From Streptomyces tauricus (GTDB lineage Bacteria; Actinomycetota; Actinomycetes; Streptomycetales; Streptomycetaceae), in NCBI RefSeq assembly GCF_014650955.1, contig NZ_BMVY01000001.1, positions 124,001-188,000 of the forward strand: a DNA stretch of 64,000 nt. The letters run 5' to 3'. Shown piece by piece: positions 17,330 to 25,913 of the stretch. Made by a program: the position numbers and the translations under genes. The number at the start of each line of letters is the position of its first letter. Within the stretch, counting starts at the first letter, position 1. The notes below the pieces were generated by a model. The model saw only the letters and a program-made list of their open reading frames with translations. It was not told the DNA's origin and did not search any database.

Positions 17330-18343
17330 TCAGCGCCGCCCGAGGGTGCTCTCCCGCTCCACCAGCCGGAACTCCGCCGTGAGTTCACGTCCGCCGGGGT
17401 CCTGACGGCCGGAGAGACTGCGCAGCAGCGAGGCCACCGCGAGCCGGGCGATCGCCTGTTTGTCCGGCGCGATGGTGGTCAGCGAAACGGCTCCGAAACG
17501 GCTCTCGGCGATGTCGTCGAAGCCCACCACGGCGATGTCCCACGGCACCCTGAGCCCCCGCTCGTGCAGCACCCGCATGGCGCCGATCGCGATGAGGTCG
17601 TTGAAGGCGAAGACCGCGTCGGGCCGATGGCCCGCGTCAAGGAGTTCGGCCATGGCCCGGGCGCCGTCGTCCCGGTCCCAGCCGCCGACGGGCACGATCA
17701 GGTTCTCGTCGGGGGTGAGGCCCGCCGCCGCCAGCTCCGCACGCCAGCCGTCGAGCCGCAGATGGGCGGGGCGGTTCGCGGAGTCCGTACGGACCCCGAG
17801 GTAGGCGATCCGGGTCCGGCCGCGGTCGAGCAGATGGCGCACCGCCGCGCGGGCGGCGGCGACGTTGTCGATCGCGATGTGGTCGAAGGGCAGACCGTAC
17901 TCGCGCTCGCCGAGCAGGACCAGGGGCACGTCGTCGGCCCGGCCCTGCAGATCCTCGGCCTCCAGCTCCAGCGGACTGAGGATCAGTCCGTCGATCACCC
18001 GGGCCCGGAACCCCTGGCTGACCAGCAGTTCCTGCTGGCGCTCGCCGCGCGTGTGGTCGAGCAGGACGGTGAACTCGTGCTCGGCGGCGGCGTCGATCAC
18101 CGCGCCCGCGAGCTCGGCGAAGTAGGGGTTGCCCAGCTCGGGAACGGCCAGCGCGATGATGCCCGTACGGCCTTTGCGCAAATGCCGTGCGGTGAGGTTC
18201 GGCCGGTAGCCGAGTTCGTCGATCGCCTCCTGGACCTTGGCGCGCATCGCTGGGGTGATGTGCGGATAGTTGTTCACGACGTTGGAAACGGTCTTGATCG
18301 AGACGCCGGCCCGTTCGGCCACGTCCTTCAGGCTGACCCGCAA
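17330..18343 (-). CDS. LacI-family transcriptional repressor
   Basis: TTG 18343 follows GAGGAG at 5 nt and starts right at the helix-turn-helix; the open frame upstream to 18478 lacks a ribosome site. The 337-residue protein has the LacI HTH and hinge (VSLKDVAERAGVSIKTVSNV, then RPNLTARHLRKGRTG) followed by a periplasmic-binding-like effector domain (VIDGLILSPLELEAEDLQG, AVFAFNDLIAIGAMRVL, VVGFDDIAESRFGAVSLTTI). It sits between the transporter operon (same strand) and the divergent GH2 glycosidase and most likely controls both in response to the imported sugar. Confidence 0.88.
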   Translation of the reverse strand: MRVSLKDVAERAGVSIKTVSNVVNNYPHITPAMRAKVQEAIDELGYRPNLTARHLRKGRTGIIALAVPELGNPYFAELAGAVIDAAAEHEFTVLLDHTRGERQQELLVSQGFRARVIDGLILSPLELEAEDLQGRADDVPLVLLGEREYGLPFDHIAIDNVAAARAAVRHLLDRGRTRIAYLGVRTDSANRPAHLRLDGWRAELAAAGLTPDENLIVPVGGWDRDDGARAMAELLDAGHRPDAVFAFNDLIAIGAMRVLHERGLRVPWDIAVVGFDDIAESRFGAVSLTTIAPDKQAIARLAVASLLRSLSGRQDPGGRELTAEFRLVERESTLGRR

Positions 18344-18442
18344 GGGATCTCCTCGGCATCGACGGGAACTCCGCGACCGGAGCTGTGTCATGAACCTGGA
18401 CAGTGGGTGGGAGCCCGTGCTCTCATGCCAACTGCCACTGCT

Positions 18443-18454
18443 TCCAACGTTGTA
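18443..18454. promoter_or_regulatory. Candidate LacI-type operator, GH2/LacI copy
   Basis: TCCAACGTTGTA has a perfect CAACGTTG palindromic core. Its complement recurs with one change in front of the sugar-binding-protein gene (17264-17275). It lies about 100 bp upstream of the LacI start and 306 bp upstream of the GH2 start, suiting autoregulation and co-regulation. Confidence 0.6.
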
Positions 18455-18687
18455 CAGACTGAAGCTCCGAGCCGCCACCCTTCCTCACCCTAGGCCGTGT
18501 CCGCGAGCTCCCGTCGTCCGCCCGCGGGGCAGGCGGGACGCCGTGGACACGGCCCGGGGGGTTTCCGATGGGCCTCCGTCGGTCTCCGTGGGCGAGGGGA
18601 CGACGTTCGGTGCTCCCGCACAGCCCGAAGGGCGTGGGACCCCAGGCCGGGCCGGGTGAAGCCGGTCCTGGGCGGGGGTGTGTGCCG

Positions 18688-18725
18688 GGCGTCGTGACGC
18701 CGCGCAGACCGGGTGTCGCGACACC
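18688..18725. promoter_or_regulatory. Two 14-bp palindromes in tandem upstream of the GH2 gene
   Basis: GGCGTCGTGACGCC (18688-18701, two central mismatches) and GGTGTCGCGACACC (18712-18725, perfect palindrome) are spaced 24 bp start to start. They share the form GGYGTCGYGACRCC and end 34 bp before the GTG start. They could be a tandem operator or stem-loops in the mRNA leader. Confidence 0.45.
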
Positions 18726-18759
18726 GCGGAGATTCGTCAGAAGCTCCCTAGGAGGATTC

Positions 18760-21408
18760 GTGCGCATCAGATCACTCAAGTCACTCGGTTCGCTCAGATC
18801 ACGCATACGACGCATACAACTCAGACAACGGCTCGCTCTGCTCCTCGCGTTACTGCTCGGGGCCGCGGGACTGGCCGCCGCGCCCGTCGCGACGGCCGTG
18901 GAGGATCCTGTCGAGGTCCACGGCCTCAAGGGGGAGTACTACACCCAGTCCGCCCCCGGCGCCTTCGATTTCCACGAGCTCAAGGCCACCGGCATGGACG
19001 CGCTGCTCGACTTCGACAACCTGGAGTCCCGGCTCCGTTCCGCGACCGGGAAGTCGGACGACGTCAGCGTGCGCTGGACCGGTCGGATCGTGCCCGAGAA
19101 AACCGGTCCCACCACCTTTTCGATCATCGGGGACAACGGCTTCCGGCTCTGGGTGGACGGAAAGCTCACCATCGACCACTGGGTCGACGACTGGGACCGC
19201 GAACAGACCGCGGAACCGGTGGAGCTGACCGCCGGCACGGCGTACGACATCAAGGTCGAGTACTTCGAGCACTACGGAGGCTCCAACCTCCATCTGCGCT
19301 GGACTCCGCCCGGCGGCACCAAGACCGCCGTCCCGCAGTCGGCGTTCCTGCTGCCCGCGGGCTACGACTACGACGGAGCCATCGCCACCACCGTCCTCAA
19401 GGACGGCCGCACCCTGCGGCTCGACTTCGCCCAGGAACTCAAGGCGCCCCCGGCCGGACTCGTCGACCACCTGGACGCGGTCATCGGCGGGGCCACCTGG
19501 CCGCTCGGGCGCATCCGGCTCGACCCGGCCGATCCCAAATCCCTGCTGATCGCGCTCAAGGAACCCGTGGTCGGCAACAAGACCGGCACCGCGCGCGGCA
19601 GCGCCGATGTGCGCTACGACGGGGCAGGGGGTCTCTCCGCCCGGGACGGCAACGTTGTCAAGCCCTTCTGGAGCAGTGGCACCAACCGCTCGACCCACCA
19701 GCTGAGCACCCGGTGGGGCAAGGACGTCACCCCGGCCAACGCCCACCGCGAGTACCCGAGGCCCCAGCTCACCCGCGACAACTGGCAAAACCTCAACGGC
19801 AGTTGGCAGTTCGCCGCGGCAGAGGCGGGGGAGCGGCCCCCGGTGGGCAGGAAACTCGCCGAGAAGATCCTCGTCCCCTACCCCGTCGAGTCCCAGCTGT
19901 CGGGCATCGAACGGCACGAGGACCGGATGTGGTACCGGCGCACCTTCACCGTCCCGAAGGACTGGAAGATCGGCTCGAAGCAGCGTCTGCGGCTCAACTT
20001 CGGCGCGGTCGACTGGCGTTCCGAGGTCTACGTCAACGGCACGAAGGTCGCCGACCACCAGGGCGGCTACGACAAGTTCGGCGCCGACGTCACCGACGCC
20101 CTCAAGCCGGGCCGCACCCAGGAGCTGATCGTCGGCGTCTACGACCCGACGGACGCCGCGAACGGCGAGAACCCGCCCATCGGCAAGCAGCGCCTGGACC
20201 CGAGCGGCATCTGGTACACCCCGTCCTCGGGCATCTGGCAGACCGTGTGGATGGAGCCCGTCGCCGCCGACCACGTCGACTCGCTCGCACTCACCCCGGA
20301 CGTGGACGCCGGCACGCTGACGGTCGCACCGAAGGGCGTACGCGACGGGGTGCCGGTCACCGCGACCGCGTACGAGGGCAAGCGCAAGGTGGCCACCGTC
20401 TCCGGCCGCACGGGCGCCCCGCTGACCCTGCGGATCCGTGACGCACGGCTGTGGTCACCGGACGACCCGTTCCTGTACGACCTCAAGGTCAGTGTCGGCA
20501 AGGACCGTGTCAGCAGCTACTTCGGCATGCGGTCCGTCGCCGTGGAGAACATCGAGGGGACCCCTCGTACCGTCCTCAACGGCAAGCCGGTCTTCATGAT
20601 GGCCACCCTCGACCAGGGCTTCTGGCCCGACGGCCTGCACACCGCCCCGAGCGACAAGGCCCTGGCCTACGACCTCAAGATGCACAAGGCCATGGGCTTC
20701 AACTCGGTCCGCAAACACATCAAGGTCGAACCCGACCGGTGGTTCTACTGGGCCGACAGACTCGGCCTGCTGGTGTGGCAGGACATGCCGGCCATGACAG
20801 CGGGCGTGAACCCGTCCGCCGCCGCCCGCGCCACCTACGAGCGCGAGATGAAGCAGATGATCGACGAGCACATCAGCAGCCCGTCGATCGTCATGTGGGT
20901 CACCTTCAACGAAGGGTGGGGCCAGTACGACGTGGGCCGCATCGCCGAACAGGCCAAGGCCTGGGACCCCACACGGCTGGTCAACAACCAGTCGGGCCTC
21001 AACCTCGGCGCCGACGGCGGTACCGGCGACATCATGGACGAGCACGGCTATCCGAGCCCTGCCCTGCCACCGCGTCCGGACGGCAGACGGGCACTGGTCA
21101 TGGGTGAGTACGGCGGCCTCGGACTCGCCGTGCCCGGACATGCCTGGTCGGTGCAGCAGTCCTATGTCGACGTCGATCCGGCCACGTACACCGACGACTA
21201 CCTCACCAAGCTCGCCGAGGTGCACGCCCTGGCCTGCAAGGGCGGCAACGGCGCGGTGTACACCCAGATCGCGGACGTCGAGGGCGAGCTGAACGGGCTG
21301 CTCACGTACGACCGCGCGGTCGTCAAGCCCGATGTGCGGCGGGTCAAGGCGGCGCACGAGGCCCTGATCGACGACGTGTCCCGGGCGATCCCTGCGGGGT
21401 GCGTCTGA
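18760..21408 (+). CDS. Secreted PA14-domain glycoside hydrolase family 2 enzyme
   Basis: GTG 18760 follows a near-perfect AGGAGGATTC. The 882-residue protein starts with an Arg-rich n-region and a hydrophobic core ending around AAAPVATA, a likely Sec signal peptide. A PA14 carbohydrate-binding-like domain follows (residues about 45-190; IGDNGFRLWVDGKLTIDHW). The GH2 part comes next: sugar-binding domain (WYRRTFTVPKDW), Ig-like domain and TIM barrel. The acid/base Glu is in WVTFNEGWGQYD and the nucleophile Glu in ALVMGEYGG. The likely role is extracellular release of a beta-galactoside- or glucuronide-type sugar for the adjacent transporter. A TTA codon (18850-18852, codon 31) in the signal peptide suggests bldA dependence. 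Confidence 0.85.
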   Translation: MRIRSLKSLGSLRSRIRRIQLRQRLALLLALLLGAAGLAAAPVATAVEDPVEVHGLKGEYYTQSAPGAFDFHELKATGMDALLDFDNLESRLRSATGKSDDVSVRWTGRIVPEKTGPTTFSIIGDNGFRLWVDGKLTIDHWVDDWDREQTAEPVELTAGTAYDIKVEYFEHYGGSNLHLRWTPPGGTKTAVPQSAFLLPAGYDYDGAIATTVLKDGRTLRLDFAQELKAPPAGLVDHLDAVIGGATWPLGRIRLDPADPKSLLIALKEPVVGNKTGTARGSADVRYDGAGGLSARDGNVVKPFWSSGTNRSTHQLSTRWGKDVTPANAHREYPRPQLTRDNWQNLNGSWQFAAAEAGERPPVGRKLAEKILVPYPVESQLSGIERHEDRMWYRRTFTVPKDWKIGSKQRLRLNFGAVDWRSEVYVNGTKVADHQGGYDKFGADVTDALKPGRTQELIVGVYDPTDAANGENPPIGKQRLDPSGIWYTPSSGIWQTVWMEPVAADHVDSLALTPDVDAGTLTVAPKGVRDGVPVTATAYEGKRKVATVSGRTGAPLTLRIRDARLWSPDDPFLYDLKVSVGKDRVSSYFGMRSVAVENIEGTPRTVLNGKPVFMMATLDQGFWPDGLHTAPSDKALAYDLKMHKAMGFNSVRKHIKVEPDRWFYWADRLGLLVWQDMPAMTAGVNPSAAARATYEREMKQMIDEHISSPSIVMWVTFNEGWGQYDVGRIAEQAKAWDPTRLVNNQSGLNLGADGGTGDIMDEHGYPSPALPPRPDGRRALVMGEYGGLGLAVPGHAWSVQQSYVDVDPATYTDDYLTKLAEVHALACKGGNGAVYTQIADVEGELNGLLTYDRAVVKPDVRRVKAAHEALIDDVSRAIPAGCV

Positions 21409-21574
21409 TCGACTGATGCCTGACAGCGGCTTGTCAGGCATCAAGGTGTCAGGCATCGCTCGCGTTCGATGCCAGGGCCGCCCGGCGGGATGCCTCCCCG
21501 CTGTTCGCCGGGCGGCTCCGCCTTTCTGCGGGTTCGCGCTCGGTGCGGATGGCCGTACGGCGGGTGCGCGCATG

Positions 21575-21726
<152 letters not shown>

Positions 21727-21754
21727 GCCCGCCTGCAGCCGGCAACGAACCGTG

Positions 21755-22126
21755 TCAGATGCGCCAGGTGCGGATCCGGTCGGCGGCCTGGTAGACGGTG
21801 GCCTTGCGGGCCTGTATGTCGCGCACCAGCTCCACCAGCGCCCCGTAGGGCGGATCGATGCCCTCATCGGAGGTGTGCATGTAGGCGACGGCGACCTGGC
21901 AGGCGTACAGGGAGTTCCGGTACGGCAGGGGCTCCAGCCGGACGATCGTGTGCAGGAGCGCCGCCGCCCGCCAGGACGCGTCCGGCGTGGCGAGGCCGGG
22001 GCGGGGGATGCGGGTCTTGTGGCGGGCGACCGCGGCCACCAGGGCGGAGTAGTCCCCGACCGTCACGTCCTCGGGGACGGCCTGCTCCTGGATGTCGAGC
22101 AGCCAGGCGATGTCGACATGCAGCAT
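21755..22126 (-). CDS. Fic/Doc-like toxin of a toxin-antitoxin pair, degenerate Fic motif
   Basis: The 123-residue protein has the helical pattern of Doc-type toxins: HVDIAWLLDIQEQ at the N-terminus, RAAALLHTIVRLEPLPYRN in the core and ACQVAVAYMHTSDEGIDPP. Where active Doc/Fic proteins have HPFxxGN/ANK, this one reads EPLPYRNS, so the catalytic His is not evident. From memory, Streptomyces genomes annotate such proteins as the toxin of a fic-family toxin-antitoxin system. Its ATG overlaps the stop of the upstream antitoxin by one base (TGATG). Whether it still modifies or phosphorylates a target is open. Confidence 0.6.
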   Translation of the reverse strand: MLHVDIAWLLDIQEQAVPEDVTVGDYSALVAAVARHKTRIPRPGLATPDASWRAAALLHTIVRLEPLPYRNSLYACQVAVAYMHTSDEGIDPPYGALVELVRDIQARKATVYQAADRIRTWRI

Positions 22127-22365
22127 CAGGCGGCTTCGGCTCCCTGGTGGCGGCCGGCCGGCGGGATCTCGTCCGGGAACGCCTCGTCGAACTCGGCGCG
22201 CCGCAGTTCGCCCCAGGAAACGGCGTAGCGCACGAACTGCTGGCGCTGGCGTTCGCGGAGTGAGAGGTCGTGGACGTACTGCTTGAGGGAGGTGCCTGCG
22301 GCTGCGGCCGCGGCGCGCAGCTCCTGCATCTCCTCGTCGCTGTAGGTGATGTTCAAGGACGGCAT
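22126..22365 (-). CDS. Antitoxin partner of the Fic-like toxin
   Basis: The start is ATG 22365 (MPSLNITYSDEEMQELRAAA). The 79-residue protein has a ribbon-helix-helix-like N-terminus with a beta strand LNITYSD followed by two helices (AAAGTSLKQYVHDLS). Its acidic/Pro C-terminus would bind the toxin. It precedes the toxin gene with a 1-bp overlap. Two GGTACC palindromes immediately upstream of the start are the likely autoregulatory operator. The much longer open frame extending to 24936 runs antisense to the UvrA-like gene and is not coding. Confidence 0.6.
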   Translation of the reverse strand: MPSLNITYSDEEMQELRAAAAAAGTSLKQYVHDLSLRERQRQQFVRYAVSWGELRRAEFDEAFPDEIPPAGRHQGAEAA

Positions 22366-22373
22366 GGGGGGAT

Positions 22374-22390
22374 GGTACCTAGTTGGTACC
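22374..22390. promoter_or_regulatory. Candidate operator of the toxin-antitoxin operon
   Basis: Two copies of the palindrome GGTACC are separated by TAGTT (22374-22379 and 22385-22390), 9 bp upstream of the antitoxin ATG. An 11-bp repeat of a palindrome is a typical site for dimeric ribbon-helix-helix antitoxins. Confidence 0.55.
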
Positions 22391-22464
22391 GGGGTCGGCA
22401 ACCGGGCTGCTGGCGGGTCCCTGGTGGGTCCCCCGCCGGGGGTGGCGTTCTGTCTGCGGGGTCG

Positions 22465-22522
22465 GTGGGGGCTGGGCGCGCAGTTCCCCGCGCCCCTCCA
22501 GGGGCGGGGCTGCGCCCCGGCC
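22465..22522. repeat. Palindromic intergenic element, copy 2 (partial)
   Basis: GGTGGGGGCTGGGCGCGCAG and the bases that follow match the left arm of the element at 21630. The central GGGGCGGGGCTGCGCCCCGG is present. The right arm is absent or degraded, so this is a half copy. Confidence 0.65.
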
Positions 22523-22611
22523 CGTGGAGGACCCGGGGGCTCCGGGTGCCGGAGCGGGGCCGGAGGCGCAGGGTGGAGGGGTGGGGTGGGGTCGTCGCGT
22601 GAGGAGGCGTT

Positions 22612-25098
22612 GTGGTGGGTGCCGCGTCCGATCCGTTTGTGCATGTCAGAGGTGCCGCCGAGCACAATCTGAAGAACGTCGACGTGGATGTTCCCCGTGA
22701 CGCGATGGTCGCCTTCACCGGGATCTCGGGGTCCGGGAAGTCCTCGCTGGCCTTCGGCACGCTCTACGCCGAGGCCCAGCGGCGGTACTTCGAGTCCGTC
22801 GCGCCCTACGCCCGCCGGCTGCTGCAGCAGGTCGGCGCCCCGCACGTCCAGGAGATCTCCGGGCTGCCGCCGGCGGTCGCCCTGCAGCAGCGGCACGGCG
22901 CCCCCAGCTCCCGGTCCACGGTCGGCACGCTCACCACGCTGGGCAACCTGCTGCGCATCCTGTACTCCCGAGCCGGCACCCACCCGCCCGGGGTGCCGCG
23001 GCTCGCCGCCGAGGCGTTCTCGCCCAACACCGCCGCCGGCGCCTGTACGCGGTGCCACGGGCTGGGCGCCGTCGTCGACGTCGCCGACGACCTGCTCGTA
23101 CCGGACCCCTCCCTGAGCATCCGCGACGGCGCCATCGCGGCCTGGCCGGGTGCCTGGCAGGGCGCCAACCTGCGCAGCGTCGTGAGCGGCCTTGGCATCG
23201 ACATCGACAAGCCGTGGCGCCGGCTCAAGAAGAAGGACCGTGACTGGCTGCTGCACACCGACGAGCAGCCGTCCGTGCTGATCGAGCCGGAGGCCGACCG
23301 CATCGACTACGGCTACTACGGCAAGTTCTGGAGCGCCCGCGCCCATGTCATGCATGTCCTCGCCGACTCCAGGAGCGAGCGGATGCGGGAACGGGCCCTG
23401 CGCTTCGTGCGGAGTGTGCCCTGCCCGGAGTGCGAGGGCAGCGGCCTGCGGCCGGAAGCCCTGGCCGTGACCTTCGCCGGCCGGTCCATCGCCGAGGTCA
23501 ACGCGCTGCCCCTCACCGAGGTCGTCGTGCTGCTGCGGCCCGTAGCGGAGCTGTCCGAGGCCGAGGCGGCCACCACGACGGACCCGGCCGGGGAGACCAA
23601 CGAGGTCGCGGTACGGATCTGCGCGGACCTGGTGGCCCGTATCGAGGTGCTGCTCGGGCTCGGCCTCGGCTATCTCGGCCTCGGACGCCGCTCGACGACC
23701 CTGTCGCCCGGCGAGGCGCAACGGCTGCGCATCGCCACCCAGTTGCGCTCCGGTCTGTTCGGCGTCGTCTACGTCCTCGACGAGCCGTCCGCCGGGCTGC
23801 ACCCGGCCGACGCGGAGCCCCTGCTGGACGTACTGGACCGGCTCAAGGAGTCGGGCAACTCGCTCTTCGTCGTCGAGCACGACATGGATGTGGTGCGACG
23901 GGCCGACTGGGTGGTGGACATCGGCCCCGGGGCGGGCGAGGGCGGCGGGCAGGTCCTGTACAGCGGTCCGGTGCCCGGCCTGGAGGAGGTCGCGGAGTCC
24001 GCCACCGGCCGGTACCTGTCCGGGCATGCGCCGCCGGTCGAGCACCGCCCGCGGAAGCCTCGGGGGCGGCTGCGCCTGAGCGGTGTCTCCCGGCACAACC
24101 TGCGGGACGTCTCCGTCGACGTACCGCTGCAGGTGCTGACCGCGGTGACCGGGGTGTCCGGATCGGGTAAGTCCACGCTGGTGACCCAGGTGCTCGCCGA
24201 GGTCGTACGCCGCCACCTCGGCCAGAACCCGGACGGGACCGGGGCCGGGAGCGAGGACGACGACGCGGAGCTGGAGGTCGACCTGCGGGGCGCGGCGGGG
24301 CTCGACTCCTTCGACCGGCTGGTACGGGTCGACCAGCGGCCCATCGGCCGGACACCCCGCTCCAACCTGGCGACGTACACCGGCATGTTCGACGCGGTCC
24401 GCAAGCTGTACGCGGCGACCGACGAGGCACACAAGCGCGGGTACTCCGCGGGGCGGTTCTCCTTCAACGTCGCGGAGGGCCGCTGCGGGACCTGCCAGGG
24501 CGAGGGGTTCGTCGAGGTCGAGCTGCTGTTCCTGCCCGGGACGTACGCGCCGTGCCCGGCCTGCCACGGCGCCCGCTACGACGCCGAGACGCTCGAAGTC
24601 ACGTACCGGGGCCGGAACATCGCGGACGTGCTCGCCATGCCCGTCGACGAGGCCGCCGGATTCCTCGCCGACCTCCCGGCCGCCTCCCGGAGCCTGGAGA
24701 CGCTGCGGGAAGTGGGGCTCGGATACCTGCGTCTGGGACAGCCCGCGACGGAACTCAGCGGCGGTGAGGCCCAACGCATCAAACTCTCCACGGAGTTGCA
24801 GCGGGCCCGTCGTGGCCACGCGCTCTACCTCCTCGACGAGCCGACGGCCGGGCTCCACCCCGCCGACATCGCCCTGCTGCTGCGCCAGTTGCACCGGCTC
24901 GTCGACGCGGGCAACACGGTGGTTCTGGTCGAACACGACCTGGACACGATCGCCACCGCCGACTGGGTCATCGACCTGGGTCCCGGCGGCGGGGACGCCG
25001 GCGGCCGCGTGATCGCCGAAGGCACCCCGGCGAAGGTGGCGACATCACGCCACAGTGCGACGGCACCGTACCTGGCACGCCGACTGGCGGCGTCCTGA
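22612..25098 (+). CDS. UvrA-like ABC excinuclease subunit, short form
   Basis: GTG 22612 follows GAGGAGG. The 828-residue protein has two UvrA ATPase modules: Walker A GISGSGKSSL and GVSGSGKSTL, signatures LSPGEAQRLRIATQL and LSGGEAQRIKLSTEL, and two LDEP(S/T)AGLHP Walker B sites. Zinc-finger pairs are visible as CTRCHG, CPECEG and CGTCQG...CPACHG. It is over 100 residues shorter than housekeeping UvrA (about 950-1000). The shortage is in the first module, where the UvrB-binding and signature-I insertion domains sit. Such paralogues include class II UvrA and the DrrC-type drug-resistance protein. A role in repair or in protection from DNA-binding metabolites is inference. Confidence 0.8.
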   Translation: MVGAASDPFVHVRGAAEHNLKNVDVDVPRDAMVAFTGISGSGKSSLAFGTLYAEAQRRYFESVAPYARRLLQQVGAPHVQEISGLPPAVALQQRHGAPSSRSTVGTLTTLGNLLRILYSRAGTHPPGVPRLAAEAFSPNTAAGACTRCHGLGAVVDVADDLLVPDPSLSIRDGAIAAWPGAWQGANLRSVVSGLGIDIDKPWRRLKKKDRDWLLHTDEQPSVLIEPEADRIDYGYYGKFWSARAHVMHVLADSRSERMRERALRFVRSVPCPECEGSGLRPEALAVTFAGRSIAEVNALPLTEVVVLLRPVAELSEAEAATTTDPAGETNEVAVRICADLVARIEVLLGLGLGYLGLGRRSTTLSPGEAQRLRIATQLRSGLFGVVYVLDEPSAGLHPADAEPLLDVLDRLKESGNSLFVVEHDMDVVRRADWVVDIGPGAGEGGGQVLYSGPVPGLEEVAESATGRYLSGHAPPVEHRPRKPRGRLRLSGVSRHNLRDVSVDVPLQVLTAVTGVSGSGKSTLVTQVLAEVVRRHLGQNPDGTGAGSEDDDAELEVDLRGAAGLDSFDRLVRVDQRPIGRTPRSNLATYTGMFDAVRKLYAATDEAHKRGYSAGRFSFNVAEGRCGTCQGEGFVEVELLFLPGTYAPCPACHGARYDAETLEVTYRGRNIADVLAMPVDEAAGFLADLPAASRSLETLREVGLGYLRLGQPATELSGGEAQRIKLSTELQRARRGHALYLLDEPTAGLHPADIALLLRQLHRLVDAGNTVVLVEHDLDTIATADWVIDLGPGGGDAGGRVIAEGTPAKVATSRHSATAPYLARRLAAS

Positions 25099-25235
25099 GT
25101 TCCCCGTCGAAGGTGGGCCGATGGGGGAAACGGACAGCGCTTGCGCATCATGAGAACTATTTGGCCACGGAGGGTCCACAAGTCTCGCTCGCAACGTCAT
25201 GATGCATGCCTCGGCAGCGTCACACAGGGGGACAC

Positions 25236-25898
25236 ATGAGCCATGAGTCGACACCGCCACGCATGCCGGGCTTCCCGCCGCCGCCCCTGCCGCCGCCGCC
25301 CGCGAAGAAGAACCTCTCGAACGCGGTCGTCATCGGCTCCGCGGCCGCCGTCGTCGTCGCGGTCGTCGCCACGGGCATCGCGGTGAGCGGCAGCCGTGAC
25401 AGCGCGGCCAAGCCGGCCCCGACCGTCACGGTCACCGAGGTCGCGCCGGCGGACGACGCGCCCGCCGTGGCCGACGGCGACACCGAACCGGTCGCCGAGG
25501 AGTCCGGCGACGGCGTCTACAGCCTCAGTGAACCGGTCGCCTACGAGAACGACGTGGAAGTCAGCCTGTCGAAGTTCTCGCGGGGCACGTCGAGCGAGTA
25601 CGCGTCCCCGGGGAACACGCCGTACGCCAAGTTCACCATCAAGATCGTGAACGGGTCCGACGAGAGCGTCAACGCCGACGAACTCAGCGTCAACTGCGCC
25701 TACGGCGACGAGGGCAAGGAAGGTGACGCCATCTTCGACGAAGGGCTCGACGGCCTTCCCGAGACCCGCGTCCTCGCCGGGCGTTCGCTCTCCGTCGTCT
25801 GGGCCTGCGAACTCCCCACGGACGAGAAGTACCTCCAGGTGGAGGTCGCACCCGACTACGAATCGGAGACCGCTGTGTTCACCGGCCATGTGAAGTAG
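25236..25898 (+). CDS. Membrane-anchored hypothetical protein with extracellular DUF4352-like domain
   Basis: ATG 25236 follows a GGGGGAC site. The 220-residue protein has a Pro-rich cytoplasmic start (PGFPPPPLPPPPAKK), one transmembrane helix (about residues 30-50) and a Thr/Pro/Ala/Glu linker. A beta-rich outer domain of about 120 residues contains two Cys (NCAYGD and WACEL) that may form a disulphide. The layout resembles DUF4352/DUF5067-type surface proteins of actinobacteria. Function unknown. Confidence 0.65.
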   Translation: MSHESTPPRMPGFPPPPLPPPPAKKNLSNAVVIGSAAAVVVAVVATGIAVSGSRDSAAKPAPTVTVTEVAPADDAPAVADGDTEPVAEESGDGVYSLSEPVAYENDVEVSLSKFSRGTSSEYASPGNTPYAKFTIKIVNGSDESVNADELSVNCAYGDEGKEGDAIFDEGLDGLPETRVLAGRSLSVVWACELPTDEKYLQVEVAPDYESETAVFTGHVK

Positions 25899-25913
25899 GC
25901 GGGCAGTCAGGCG

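Larger units (their letters stand above)
18344..18759. other. LacI / GH2 divergent intergenic region
   Basis: These 416 bp contain no convincing gene. They hold the operator-like motif at 18443-18454 and a pair of 14-bp palindromes just upstream of the GH2 start. No clear -35/-10 pair was identified. Confidence 0.5.

Noticed and set aside
18268..18290. Operator-like CACGACGTTGGAAAC inside the LacI gene
   Set aside because: It encodes the conserved helix-turn-helix residues TVSNVVNN, so the resemblance to the operator is explained by coding constraint.
22366..24936. Long minus-strand open frame continuing upstream of the antitoxin
   Set aside because: It is antisense to the UvrA-like gene and reflects the third-position GC bias. 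Protein similarity is confined to the last 79 codons.
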